DNA from: Pseudomonas putida
GTDB taxonomy: Bacteria > Pseudomonadota > Gammaproteobacteria > Pseudomonadales > Pseudomonadaceae
Length of the DNA stretch: 64,000 nucleotides
Assembly (NCBI RefSeq): GCF_028682455.1
Contig: NZ_JANHLD010000004.1
Span: 124,001-188,000, forward strand
Reading direction: 5' to 3'
Shown: one piece after another, positions 43,364-51,578 of the stretch
How the letters are laid out: the number at the start of each line of letters is the position of its first letter
How positions within the stretch are numbered: position 1 is the first letter of the stretch
Translations under genes and position numbers: made by a program
The notes under the pieces: generated by a model
Told to the model about the DNA's origin: nothing
Database searches by the model: none
What the model saw: the letters and a program-made list of their open reading frames with translations, nothing else

Positions 43364-44326
43364 GTGACCGATAGCGCCCCTCATCGCCCTTCGCCGCCAG
43401 ATTCGGCTGCCTGCGACAGTGCCATGGACCAGGCCCTGGACTGGTTGATTCGCCTGCAATGCGCCACGCCCGAAGACACGCTCGCCTTCGAAGCCTGGCT
43501 GGAGGCCGATCCGGCCAACGCACAGGCGTATGTCGAGGCCGAGGCCCTGTGGCAGGGCGATACCCTGCGCCAGGCCGCCAGCCAGATTGCCCAGGCCAGC
43601 CGCCCTTCGCGCCTGGCCCGCCTGCGTCCTCACTGGAAGCCGCTGTCGGCCGCCGCCGTGTTGCTGATCGGGGTGTTTACCGTCGGCAATGTGCCGATGC
43701 GCCTGCAGGCCGATCACCTGACCGTGGTCGGTGAGCGCCAACGCCTGCAACTCGAAGACGGCTCCAAGGTGTTGCTCAACACCAACTCGGCGTTTTCCAG
43801 CGATATCGACAACCGCCAGCGTGTCGCCCGTCTCTATCAGGGCGAGGCGTTCTTCGAAGTGCCCGCCGGTACGGCCCAGCCGCTTGAACTGCAGGCCGGC
43901 CCCATGCGCGCCAGCGTGCGCGACAGCGACTTTGCCGTGCGCTACCTCAACGGCGAGGCCCAGGTTCGCGTCCAGCGTGGCGATGTCGATCTACGCGCAA
44001 GCAGCGACCAGCACATCCGCCTGTCCAGCGGCGACAGCATCCGCATCGGCCCGAACGGCTTTGGCCAGCGCGAACGGGTCGATACCCAAAAAGACCTGGC
44101 CTGGGTCCATGGCCGGCTGATTTTCGAAAACTGCCCGCTTGAACAGGTGCTGGCCGAGATTCGCCGCTATTACCCCGGCCTGATCATCTCGCGCAACGAG
44201 CGCCTGGAGCAGGTCGCGGTCACCGGCAACTACCGCCTCGACCAACCCATCGAGACCTTGCGCGCCCTGGCCCATATCACCTCGGCGCAACTGCACGAAT
44301 TTCCCGCCGTGGTCATCATCAACTGA
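43364..44326 (+). CDS. FecR-type anti-sigma factor
   Basis: A 320-residue inner-membrane regulator. The cytoplasmic N-terminal DUF4880 part includes DQALDWLIRLQC and FEAWLEADPANAQAYVEAEAL. One transmembrane helix follows (about 94-108, SAAAVLLIGVFTVG). The periplasmic FecR domain (about 125-225) and a C-terminal DUF4974-like end run to LRALAHITSAQLHEF. It transmits the signal from the TonB receptor and controls the adjacent sigma factor. It starts 69 bp after the sigma gene. Confidence 0.92.
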   Translation: MTDSAPHRPSPPDSAACDSAMDQALDWLIRLQCATPEDTLAFEAWLEADPANAQAYVEAEALWQGDTLRQAASQIAQASRPSRLARLRPHWKPLSAAAVLLIGVFTVGNVPMRLQADHLTVVGERQRLQLEDGSKVLLNTNSAFSSDIDNRQRVARLYQGEAFFEVPAGTAQPLELQAGPMRASVRDSDFAVRYLNGEAQVRVQRGDVDLRASSDQHIRLSSGDSIRIGPNGFGQRERVDTQKDLAWVHGRLIFENCPLEQVLAEIRRYYPGLIISRNERLEQVAVTGNYRLDQPIETLRALAHITSAQLHEFPAVVIIN

Positions 44327-44383
44327 CCTGAAACTATTTTTACGCGATTCCCTGAACCGAAACGTCTCGTTATAGCCAATGCA

Positions 44384-44407
44384 ACTGATTCTTATTTTTG
44401 AGTCAGT
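44384..44407. other. Imperfect inverted repeat upstream of the TonB receptor gene
   Basis: ACTGATTC and GAGTCAGT form an 8-bp inverted repeat with one mismatch around an AT-rich loop, 37 bp before the receptor start. It might be an operator, an mRNA hairpin or part of the ECF promoter; I could not place convincing -35 and -10 elements. Confidence 0.35.
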
Positions 44408-44443
44408 GATACCTATAACTTCGCGCGACAGGGAGCGCTTTCG

Positions 44444-47038
44444 ATGTCCACTGGTTCTACTCGTCGGTCTTCAGACACTTCACGTAAACCCGGCCTGCAG
44501 CGTTGCACGCTCTCCCTGCTGACTCTGGCCCTGCTGTCCAGCGGTGCCTGCAGCCTGCCGGCCCTGGCCGCCGAACCTGCCCAGGCCACTGCGCCACGCA
44601 TGGGTGACTACCGTTTTGCCATTGCCCAGCAACCGCTGGTCTCGGCCCTCAATGCCTTCACTGCGGTCACCGGCTGGCAGGTCGGACTGTCTGCCGAACT
44701 GGCCGAAGGCGTGGCCTCGCCAGGCGTCCAAGGCTCGCTAAAGCCCGAGGCCGCGCTCAAGCGCCTGCTGGCCGGTACCGGCCTGAGCTACCGCACCCTG
44801 GGCAGCGGCAACGTGGTGATCGAGCGCAGCGCCTCCTCTGCCATCGCCCTGCAACAGATCACCGTCAGTGCCACCCGTAGCGCCCAGGACATCAGCCAGG
44901 TGCCAAGCACCGTCAGCGTGCACACCCGCGAGCAACTGGACCGCCAGAACGTCAACGACATCAAGGAACTGGTGCGCTACGAGCCCGGCGTCTCGGTCAG
45001 CGGTACCGGCCAGCGCAGCGGCCTGAACGGCTACAACATCCGTGGCATCGACGGTGAGCGGGTGCTGACCCAGATCGACGGCGTGTCGATACCCGACAGC
45101 TTCTTCTTCGGCCCCTACGCCCAGACCCAGCGCAACTACGTCGACCCTGAAATCGTCAAGCGCGTGGAAATCCTCCGTGGCCCGGCCTCGGTGCTGTACG
45201 GCAGCAACGCCATCGGCGGTGCGGTCAGCTACTTCACCCTCGACCCCGACGACATCATCAAGCCCGGCAAGGACGTCGGTGCACGGTTGAAAACCGGCTA
45301 CAGCTCGGCGGACGAAAGCTGGCTGAACTCGGCGACCGTCGCCGGTCGCCAGGGCGACTTCGACGGCCTGCTGCACCTGAGCCAGCGCAATGGCCATGAG
45401 ACCGAGTCCTACGGCAGCCACGGCGGCACCGGTCTCGAGCGTACCGAAGCCAACCCCGAAGACGTGCGCACCACCAACATCCTGGCCAAGGCCGGCTGGA
45501 ACTACGCCGACGACTCGCGCCTGGCCTTCACCTACGAAAAATACAAGGATGACCGCGACCTGGACCAGAAGAGCGCCGTGGGCGGGCCGTTCATCCCCGG
45601 CTTCGGTGCCATGAACTCCTACCGCGACCGTACCGGCAACGACGTGGTTACCCGCGAGCGCTTCGGCATCAATCACGAATTCGCCCTGGGCAGCGTGCTG
45701 GCCGACAACATGAAGTGGAGCCTGAACTACCAGATCGGCAAGACCGACCAGCGTACCGATGAGATCTACTTCGCCTCCGGTCGCCAGGTCGCCCGTGACC
45801 GCAAGACCACCTACAAGGACCGCCAGTGGGTCTTCGACGCACAGCTGGACAAAGCCTTCAGCGTCGGCGAAACCGATCACCTGCTGACCTACGGCACCAC
45901 ACTCAAGAACGAGAAGGTCACAGGTTCACGCAGCGGTACCGGCACTTGCCTGAACGTCGGTGGAACGTGTCGCGCCATCGGCCAGGTCAGCGTCAACGAC
46001 AGCCAGGCGCTGGTCAGCGACTTCCCGGACCCCACCGTCAACACCTACAGCCTGTTCGCCCAGGACGAGATCCGCTGGAACCAGTGGACCTTCCTGCCGG
46101 GCGTACGCTACGACTACACCCAGCTCAAGCCGCACATGACTGACGAGTTCTTGCGTGGCATCGGGGCGTCGAGCACCGACCCGGTCGACGAGGACGAGAA
46201 AACCTGGAACCGGGTATCGCCCAAGTTCGGCGTGACCTACGCCTTCAACGACAACTACACCTGGTACGGCCAGTACGCCGAAGGCTTCCGCACGCCAACC
46301 GCCAAGTCGCTCTATGGTCGCTTCGAGAACCCCGGCCTGGGCTACAGCGTGCGCGGCAATTCCGACCTTGAGCCGGAAAAGAGCAAAAGCTACGAGACCG
46401 GCCTGCGTGGCAACTTCGACGCCGGCAACTTCGACGTGGCGGTGTTCTACAACAAGTACCGCGACTTCATCAACGAAGACGCCGTGCAGGGCAGCAACCT
46501 GGGCCAGACCTTCGAAGCCAACAACATCAAGCACGCCACCATCAAGGGCGCCGAGTTCAAGGGTCGCCTGAACCTGGATCACTTCGGTGCCGCACAAGGC
46601 CTGTACACCCAGGGCTCGATCGCCTATGCCCGTGGCCGCAACGACGACACCGGCCAGCCGCTCAACAGCGTCAACCCGCTGACCGCCGTGATGGGCCTGG
46701 GCTATGAGCAAGAGCAGTACGGTGCATTGCTGAGCTGGACCCTGGTCAAGCGCAAGGACCGTGTCGACGACACCACCTTCTTCGCCCCCGACGGCACCAG
46801 CAAGCAGTTCCGCACGCCGGGCTACGGTGTGCTTGACCTGGCCGGTTTCTACAAGGTCACCGACGACCTCACCGTCAATGCCGGCCTGTACAACCTGACC
46901 GACAAGAAATACTGGCAGTGGGATGACGTGCGTGGCTACGACGGCCTGGGCGAGGCCGCTGTGACGTCGCCCGCCAATCTTGATCGCCTGACCATGCCGG
47001 GTCGCAATTTCGCCATCAACCTGGTCTGGGACATTTAA
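44444..47038 (+). CDS. TonB-dependent heme/hemoprotein receptor with signalling domain
   Basis: An 864-residue outer-membrane receptor. Signal peptide (about 1-42), then an STN signalling domain (about 60-125, AIAQQPLVSALNAFTAVTGW) that talks to the FecR protein. A TonB box-like region (LQQITVSATR) and plug (about 145-265, VEILRGPASVLYGSNAIGG) come next, then the barrel to the end. The heme-receptor FRAP box is FRTPTAKSLY, and NSDLEPEKS matches the NPxL box. The spacer between them contains no His, unlike classic heme receptors. The heme oxygenase gene next door supports heme as the ligand. Confidence 0.92.
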   Translation: MSTGSTRRSSDTSRKPGLQRCTLSLLTLALLSSGACSLPALAAEPAQATAPRMGDYRFAIAQQPLVSALNAFTAVTGWQVGLSAELAEGVASPGVQGSLKPEAALKRLLAGTGLSYRTLGSGNVVIERSASSAIALQQITVSATRSAQDISQVPSTVSVHTREQLDRQNVNDIKELVRYEPGVSVSGTGQRSGLNGYNIRGIDGERVLTQIDGVSIPDSFFFGPYAQTQRNYVDPEIVKRVEILRGPASVLYGSNAIGGAVSYFTLDPDDIIKPGKDVGARLKTGYSSADESWLNSATVAGRQGDFDGLLHLSQRNGHETESYGSHGGTGLERTEANPEDVRTTNILAKAGWNYADDSRLAFTYEKYKDDRDLDQKSAVGGPFIPGFGAMNSYRDRTGNDVVTRERFGINHEFALGSVLADNMKWSLNYQIGKTDQRTDEIYFASGRQVARDRKTTYKDRQWVFDAQLDKAFSVGETDHLLTYGTTLKNEKVTGSRSGTGTCLNVGGTCRAIGQVSVNDSQALVSDFPDPTVNTYSLFAQDEIRWNQWTFLPGVRYDYTQLKPHMTDEFLRGIGASSTDPVDEDEKTWNRVSPKFGVTYAFNDNYTWYGQYAEGFRTPTAKSLYGRFENPGLGYSVRGNSDLEPEKSKSYETGLRGNFDAGNFDVAVFYNKYRDFINEDAVQGSNLGQTFEANNIKHATIKGAEFKGRLNLDHFGAAQGLYTQGSIAYARGRNDDTGQPLNSVNPLTAVMGLGYEQEQYGALLSWTLVKRKDRVDDTTFFAPDGTSKQFRTPGYGVLDLAGFYKVTDDLTVNAGLYNLTDKKYWQWDDVRGYDGLGEAAVTSPANLDRLTMPGRNFAINLVWDI

Positions 47039-47045
47039 TAGAAGC

Positions 47046-47091
47046 GTCGCGGGGCAGGCCCGCTCCTGTATGAGCGAGCTTGCCCCGCGAG
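47046..47091. repeat. Paired REP elements after the TonB receptor gene
   Basis: Inverted units TCGCGGGGCAGGCCCGCTCC and GAGCGAGCTTGCCCCGCGA, almost adjacent, between the receptor and heme oxygenase genes. Confidence 0.85.
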
Positions 47092-47186
47092 AGGCCAGTA
47101 CAACCACCATTGCGTTGGTTTTTTTACTGTCGCACGCCTTCTGTTTCGTCTAGTCACTAGGCACGCCCACTTCGCAAGGAATCACC

Positions 47187-47801
47187 ATGACCGCCGCTAC
47201 CACTCCCGAACGCGCCAGCCTGCGTTCACAACGCCTGAACCAGCTAACCCACGCCCCGCATAGCGAGCTGGATGCCCTGGTCAAATCCCATGCCCCGTTC
47301 GAAACCCGCGAAAGCTTCGCCCGTTTCGTGGTGGCCCAGTACTTGTTCCAGAACGAACTCAAGGCGCTGTACACCAACCCCGAGCTGATCGCCATCGTCC
47401 CGGACCTGGCCGAGCGCTGCCGCGCCGAGCAGGCCGCCCTGGACCTGGCCGACCTGGACACCGCCATTCCTGATGCTTTCCCGGGCGCGCTGCAGAGCCC
47501 GACCCTCGGCGAAGCCATGGGCTGGATCTTCGTCTCCGAAGGCTCCAAGCTCGGAGCCGCATTCTTGATCAAGCGTGCCGTGGTGCTGGGCCTGACCGAC
47601 ACCTTCGGTGCCCGTCACCTGGGTGAGCCGGCCGGTGGCCGTGCCGAGGGCTGGAAGCAGTTCACCCGTATTCTCGATGGCCTGGAGCTGAGCCCGGAAG
47701 AAGAAGGAAAGGCCGAACAAGGCGCCGTGGCTGCCTTCGAGCGTTTCACCGAACTGCTCAAACACGCCTACGCGACTGCGCCTAAAGCCGAATTGGCCTG
47801 A
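47187..47801 (+). CDS. Heme oxygenase (HemO/PigA family)
   Basis: A 204-residue bacterial heme oxygenase that opens heme to biliverdin, CO and Fe(II). The N-terminal THAPHSELDALV contains the likely proximal ligand (His25 by analogy with the APH motif). The distal helix has GWIFVSEGSKLGAAFLIKRA, the family hallmark. It lies 148 bp after the receptor gene and releases iron from heme taken up by that receptor. No separate Fur box is apparent in this gap. Confidence 0.93.
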   Translation: MTAATTPERASLRSQRLNQLTHAPHSELDALVKSHAPFETRESFARFVVAQYLFQNELKALYTNPELIAIVPDLAERCRAEQAALDLADLDTAIPDAFPGALQSPTLGEAMGWIFVSEGSKLGAAFLIKRAVVLGLTDTFGARHLGEPAGGRAEGWKQFTRILDGLELSPEEEGKAEQGAVAAFERFTELLKHAYATAPKAELA

Positions 47802-47810
47802 TGCGCCATA

Positions 47811-47835
47811 CCCGGTTACCCTCGTGGTAACCGGG
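47811..47835 (+). terminator. Hairpin after the heme oxygenase gene
   Basis: Perfect 10-bp stem CCCGGTTACC/GGTAACCGGG with a 5-base loop, 9 bp past the stop. There is no T-run, so it may be a weak terminator. Confidence 0.6.
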
Positions 47836-47860
47836 CCATGCCCGTGCGACTGAAAAGCCC

Positions 47861-48259
47861 ATGACCCGCCCTGCCGCCTCCAAACTCTCACGCCTGCTGT
47901 TCGGCCTCCTGGCCTACGTCAGCCTGGCCATCGGCCTGGTGGCTATCGTCGTGCCCGGCCTGCCCACCACCGAGTTCATCCTCCTCGCCGCATGGGCCGC
48001 CACCCGCAGCTCACCACGCCTGAGTGCCTGGCTGGAGAACCACCGCCTGTTCGGCCCGATCCTCCACAACTGGCGCAACGGCAAGGTCATCCAGCGCCGC
48101 GCCAAACTCAGTGCGACCGCCAGCATGGTGCTGTGCGCAACGGTGATGCTGGTGTTCCTGGACCACGGCTGGCCTGTGTTCCTGGCCATTGGTGGCATGG
48201 CGTTGGGCAATTTGTGGATCTGGTCGCGCCCCGAAGCGGTGCCCGCTCCTACAAGGTGA
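47861..48259 (+). CDS. DUF454 (YbaN-type) small membrane protein
   Basis: A 132-residue inner-membrane protein with about three hydrophobic segments (about 15-45, 85-100 and 103-118). The family motif is VAIVVPGLPTTEFILLAAWAATRSSPRLSAWLENH, and FGPILHNWRNGKVI follows it. The function of DUF454 proteins is unknown; they often sit beside heme or iron genes in Pseudomonas, and here it follows heme oxygenase by 59 bp. Its last codons (PAPTR) lie in a REP-like CCCGCTCCTACA stretch, and its end overlaps the convergent arcD by 11 bp. The start has only a weak ribosome site. Confidence 0.82.
   Translation: MTRPAASKLSRLLFGLLAYVSLAIGLVAIVVPGLPTTEFILLAAWAATRSSPRLSAWLENHRLFGPILHNWRNGKVIQRRAKLSATASMVLCATVMLVFLDHGWPVFLAIGGMALGNLWIWSRPEAVPAPTR
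48239..48254. repeat. REP half-unit forming the 3' end of the DUF454 gene
   Basis: The sequence GGTGCCCGCTCCTACA matches one arm of the local REP family and encodes the last residues of the DUF454 protein. Confidence 0.45.
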
Positions 48260-49676
48260 GTACTCCGCTGTAGAGCGAGTATGCGGCTACGCCAGCCCCC
48301 ACCAGCACTGCAGCAAAAATCACCTTCTCCCAGTGGGTAAACAGCGGCAGTCCCTGCTCATGCTTGGCCCGGGCAAACAGGATCACCCCCGGTGCATACA
48401 ACAGCGCCGACAGCAGCAAGTACTTCAAGCCCCCGGCATACAGCAGCCAGACCGCATACACCAGGGCGATGCCAGCAATCACGAAATCCTTGCGCCGTGC
48501 GCCGGGGCTGCCTTCATACGACTCGCCCCGTACCGCAATCAATACCGCATAGGCCGCCGACCACAGGTAGGGCACCAGGATCATCGATGAGGCCAGGTAA
48601 ATAAGGCTGGTGTAGGTGCCCGCCGAAAACAGCGTGATCAGCAAGAACAGCTGGATCATGACGTTGGTCAGCCACAGCGCATTGGAGGGCACATGGTTGG
48701 CATTTTCGTGAGCCAGGAAACGCGGCATGGTCTGGTCACGGGCGGTGGCGAACAGAATCTCGGCACACAACAAGGCCCACGACAGCAATGCACCCAGCAA
48801 CGAGATCGCCAAGCCGATACTGATCAGCAGCGCCCCCCAGGGCCCGACGATATGCTCGAGCACCGACGCCAGCGACGGGTTCTGCAGCGCGGCCAGCTCC
48901 GGCTGGGTCATCACCCCGAGCGACAGCACGTTGACCATCACCAGCAAGGCCAGCACGCCGATGAAGCCGATCACCGTGGCCTTGCCCACGTCCGAACGCT
49001 TCTGCGCACGCCCCGAATACACGCTGGCGCCCTCGATACCGATGAACACGAACACCGTCACCAGCATCATGTTGCGCACCTGGTCGAGCACGCTGCCGAA
49101 TTTCGGGTTGCCCAAGCCCCAGATGTCACGGGTGAAGATGTCGGCGCGAAAAGCCACGGCGGCGATGACGATGAACATCACTAGCGGCACGATCTTGGCC
49201 ACGGTGGTCACCTGGTTGATGAAGGCCGCTTCCTTGATGCCACGCAGCACCAAAAAGTGCACCGCCCACAGCAATAGCGAGGCGCAGGCGATTGCGATCG
49301 GCGTGTTGCCCTCGCCGAACACCGGAAAGTAGAAGCCCAGGGTGCTGAACAGCAGCACGAAGTAGCCCACGTTGCCCAGCCAGGCGCTGATCCAGTAGCC
49401 CCATGCGGATGAAAACCCCATGTACTCGCCAAAACCGGCCTTGGCGTAGGCATACACCCCGGAGTCGAGTTCCGGCTTACGGTTTGCCAGGGTCTGGAAC
49501 ACGAATGCCAGGGCGAGCATGCCGACCGCCGTGATCCCCCAGCCGATCAACACGGCGCCAACGTCGGCGCGTGCGGCCATGTTCTGCGGCAGGGAAAAAA
49601 TCCCGCCACCGATCATCGAGCCGACCACCAGCGCGATCAACGCACCCAGGCGCAGTTTTTGTCCAGATTCGGACAT
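48249..49676 (-). CDS. Arginine/ornithine antiporter paralogue, divergent copy
   Basis: A 475-residue amino-acid antiporter of the APC/ArcD family with about 12-13 transmembrane helices. The N-terminus LVVGSMIGGGIFSLPQNMAA is the substrate-binding GSMIGxGIF segment of the family. It is nearly collinear with the second arcD-like gene that starts at 50119 and is the same length, so the two are clearly paralogues. They are transcribed away from each other across a 442 bp gap. This copy is not followed by arcABC, and no Anr box is seen at its start, so its role and control may differ. Confidence 0.88.
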   Translation of the reverse strand: MSESGQKLRLGALIALVVGSMIGGGIFSLPQNMAARADVGAVLIGWGITAVGMLALAFVFQTLANRKPELDSGVYAYAKAGFGEYMGFSSAWGYWISAWLGNVGYFVLLFSTLGFYFPVFGEGNTPIAIACASLLLWAVHFLVLRGIKEAAFINQVTTVAKIVPLVMFIVIAAVAFRADIFTRDIWGLGNPKFGSVLDQVRNMMLVTVFVFIGIEGASVYSGRAQKRSDVGKATVIGFIGVLALLVMVNVLSLGVMTQPELAALQNPSLASVLEHIVGPWGALLISIGLAISLLGALLSWALLCAEILFATARDQTMPRFLAHENANHVPSNALWLTNVMIQLFLLITLFSAGTYTSLIYLASSMILVPYLWSAAYAVLIAVRGESYEGSPGARRKDFVIAGIALVYAVWLLYAGGLKYLLLSALLYAPGVILFARAKHEQGLPLFTHWEKVIFAAVLVGAGVAAYSLYSGVLTL

Positions 49677-50042
49677 GCGGATCCCCTTTCTGTCTCGTCT
49701 TTGTAACCTCAGGGCGCCACCCTGAACTAAATGAACATTGCATATGCGCGTTTATATGTAATCGGCACTTAAGACTATAGCGCTCATAACTATGCCGTCT
49801 ATCACGAACGAACTATTTGGTGAGTTTTGTGCACTATCTCCTTCCCTTCAAGCTAATAAGAAAAATTCTCGCTAAAAATTTGCTAAACCTGTGAAACGGA
49901 CTAGCTTCAATTCTCGCAGCCTGTCAGAGCGAATGCTCTAAAACGCCATGGAGGTGCCTGTGTACAAGGCTTGCAGTATCGCCGTCGGCATACTCCGGGA
50001 AGCTTTTTCAGTCACTGGCCTGCTATGGAATGTTCCGATGAA

Positions 50043-50056
50043 CTGACCTGAATCAG
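50043..50056 (+). promoter_or_regulatory. Anr-like box of arcDABC
   Basis: CTGACCTGAATCAG keeps both TGA and ATCA half-site cores of the FNR/Anr consensus TTGAT-N4-ATCAA; as I recall the P. aeruginosa arc box is similarly diverged (TTGAC-N4-ATCAG). Its centre is exactly 41.5 bases upstream of a start inferred 7 bases after the -10 at 50079-50084. Confidence 0.65.
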
Positions 50057-50078
50057 CTTATGTCTCGGTCGCTGGATT

Positions 50079-50084
50079 TACTCT
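50079..50084 (+). promoter_or_regulatory. -10 element of the arcDABC promoter
   Basis: TACTCT (TAnnnT), spaced so that transcription from about 50091 puts the Anr box at -41.5, as in class II FNR-type promoters. Confidence 0.5.
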
Positions 50085-50118
50085 AGCGTCATCTCTTCTC
50101 CTGGTACGGAGTTATTCA

Positions 50119-51546
50119 ATGTCAGACGCTCCCGGAAAACTACGACTCGGTGCGCTGGTTGCACTCGTAGTCGGCTCGATGATCGGCGGCGGTATCTTCT
50201 CGTTGCCTCAAAACATGGCTGCCAGCGCGGATGTCGGCGCAGTGCTGATCGGTTGGGGGATCACCGCGATCGGTATGCTGACCCTGGCATTCGTATTCCA
50301 GACCCTGGCCAACCGAAAGCCGGACCTCGATGGCGGGGTGTATGCCTACGCCAAGGCCGGATTCGGCGATTACATGGGTTTCTCCTCGGCCTGGGGCTAC
50401 TGGATCAGTGCCTGGCTGGGCAACGTGGGCTACTTCGTTCTGTTGTTCAGTACCCTGGGGTACTTCTTCCCGATCTTTGGCGAGGGCAACACACCGGCCG
50501 CCATCATCGGCGCCTCGGTCCTGCTCTGGGCGGTGCACTTCCTGGTATTGCGCGGCATCAAGGAGGCGGCCTTCATCAACCTGGTCACCACCGTGGCCAA
50601 GGTCGTGCCACTGGCCCTGTTCATCCTGATCGCCCTGTTCGCCTTCAAACTGGACATCTTCACCGCTGACATCTGGGGCACCATGAACCCCGACCTGGGC
50701 AGCGTGATGAACCAGGTGCGCAACATGATGCTGGTCACCGTCTGGGTATTCATCGGTATCGAAGGCGCGAGCATCTTCTCGGCCCGGGCAGAAAAACGCT
50801 CGGACGTGGGCAAGGCCACCGTGATCGGCTTTATCACCGTGCTGCTGTTCCTGGTGCTGGTGAACGTGCTGTCGCTGGGCATCATGACCCAACCTGAACT
50901 GGCCAAACTGCAGAACCCATCGATGGCAGCCGTGCTCGAGCACGTGGTCGGCCACTGGGGTGCCGTACTGATCAGCGTCGGCCTGATCATCTCGCTGCTC
51001 GGTGCCCTGCTCTCCTGGGTACTGCTGTGCGCCGAGATCATGTTCGCCGCTGCCAAAGACCACACCATGCCGGAGTTCCTGCGCCGCGAGAACGCCAACC
51101 ACGTACCGGCCAACGCCCTGTGGCTGACCAACGCGATGGTGCAGATCTTCCTGGTCATCACCCTGTTCTCGGCCAGTACCTACCTGTCGCTGATCTACCT
51201 CGCCACCTCGATGATCCTGGTGCCCTACCTGTGGTCGGCGGCCTATGCCTTCCTGCTGGCATGGCGTAGCGAGACCTATGAACAAGCCCTGGCTGAGCGC
51301 AAGAAAGACCTGATCATCGGCGGTATCGCCCTGGTCTACGCGATCTGGCTGCTGTACGCCGGTGGCGTCAAGTACCTGCTGCTCTCGGCGCTGCTCTATG
51401 CCCCTGGCGTGATCCTGTTCGCCAAGGCCAAGCGCGAGGTCGGCCAACCCATTTTTACCAACGTGGAGAAACTGCTTTTCGCCGCCGTGGTAGTAGGCGC
51501 CCTGGTCGCTGCCTACGGTCTCTACGACGGCTTCCTGACTCTGTAA
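50119..51546 (+). CDS. arcD: Arginine/ornithine antiporter of the ADI operon
   Basis: A 475-residue antiporter that imports arginine in exchange for ornithine made by the ADI pathway. The N-terminus KLRLGALVALVVGSMIGGG is characteristic, and many membrane helices follow up to the GALVAAYGLYDG end. It is the first gene of arcDABC; arcA starts 32 bp later. A weak ribosome site (GGAGTTATTC) precedes the ATG. An Anr-like box lies upstream, so oxygen limitation should induce the operon. Confidence 0.94.
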   Translation: MSDAPGKLRLGALVALVVGSMIGGGIFSLPQNMAASADVGAVLIGWGITAIGMLTLAFVFQTLANRKPDLDGGVYAYAKAGFGDYMGFSSAWGYWISAWLGNVGYFVLLFSTLGYFFPIFGEGNTPAAIIGASVLLWAVHFLVLRGIKEAAFINLVTTVAKVVPLALFILIALFAFKLDIFTADIWGTMNPDLGSVMNQVRNMMLVTVWVFIGIEGASIFSARAEKRSDVGKATVIGFITVLLFLVLVNVLSLGIMTQPELAKLQNPSMAAVLEHVVGHWGAVLISVGLIISLLGALLSWVLLCAEIMFAAAKDHTMPEFLRRENANHVPANALWLTNAMVQIFLVITLFSASTYLSLIYLATSMILVPYLWSAAYAFLLAWRSETYEQALAERKKDLIIGGIALVYAIWLLYAGGVKYLLLSALLYAPGVILFAKAKREVGQPIFTNVEKLLFAAVVVGALVAAYGLYDGFLTL

Positions 51547-51578
51547 CCCCCGTATTCGAAACTTGGAGGAAATGAACC

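Larger units (their letters stand above)
49677..50118. promoter_or_regulatory. Intergenic region between the two arcD-like genes
   Basis: 442 bp without a supported gene. The stretch 49740-49920 is unusually AT-rich for this window. The right part holds an Anr-like box and a promoter -10 for the arcDABC side. A 33-codon frame at 49948-50046 has no ribosome site and overlaps the box, so I do not call it. No comparable Anr box is seen facing left. Confidence 0.6.

Noticed and set aside
44327..44443. A defined FecI-type -35/-10 promoter for the receptor
   Set aside because: Fragments such as GAAAC and CGTCT occur but not with consistent spacing, so no site was called.
49948..50046. A 32-residue ORF upstream of arcD
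   Set aside because: It has no ribosome-binding site, overlaps the Anr-like box and would end before the promoter.
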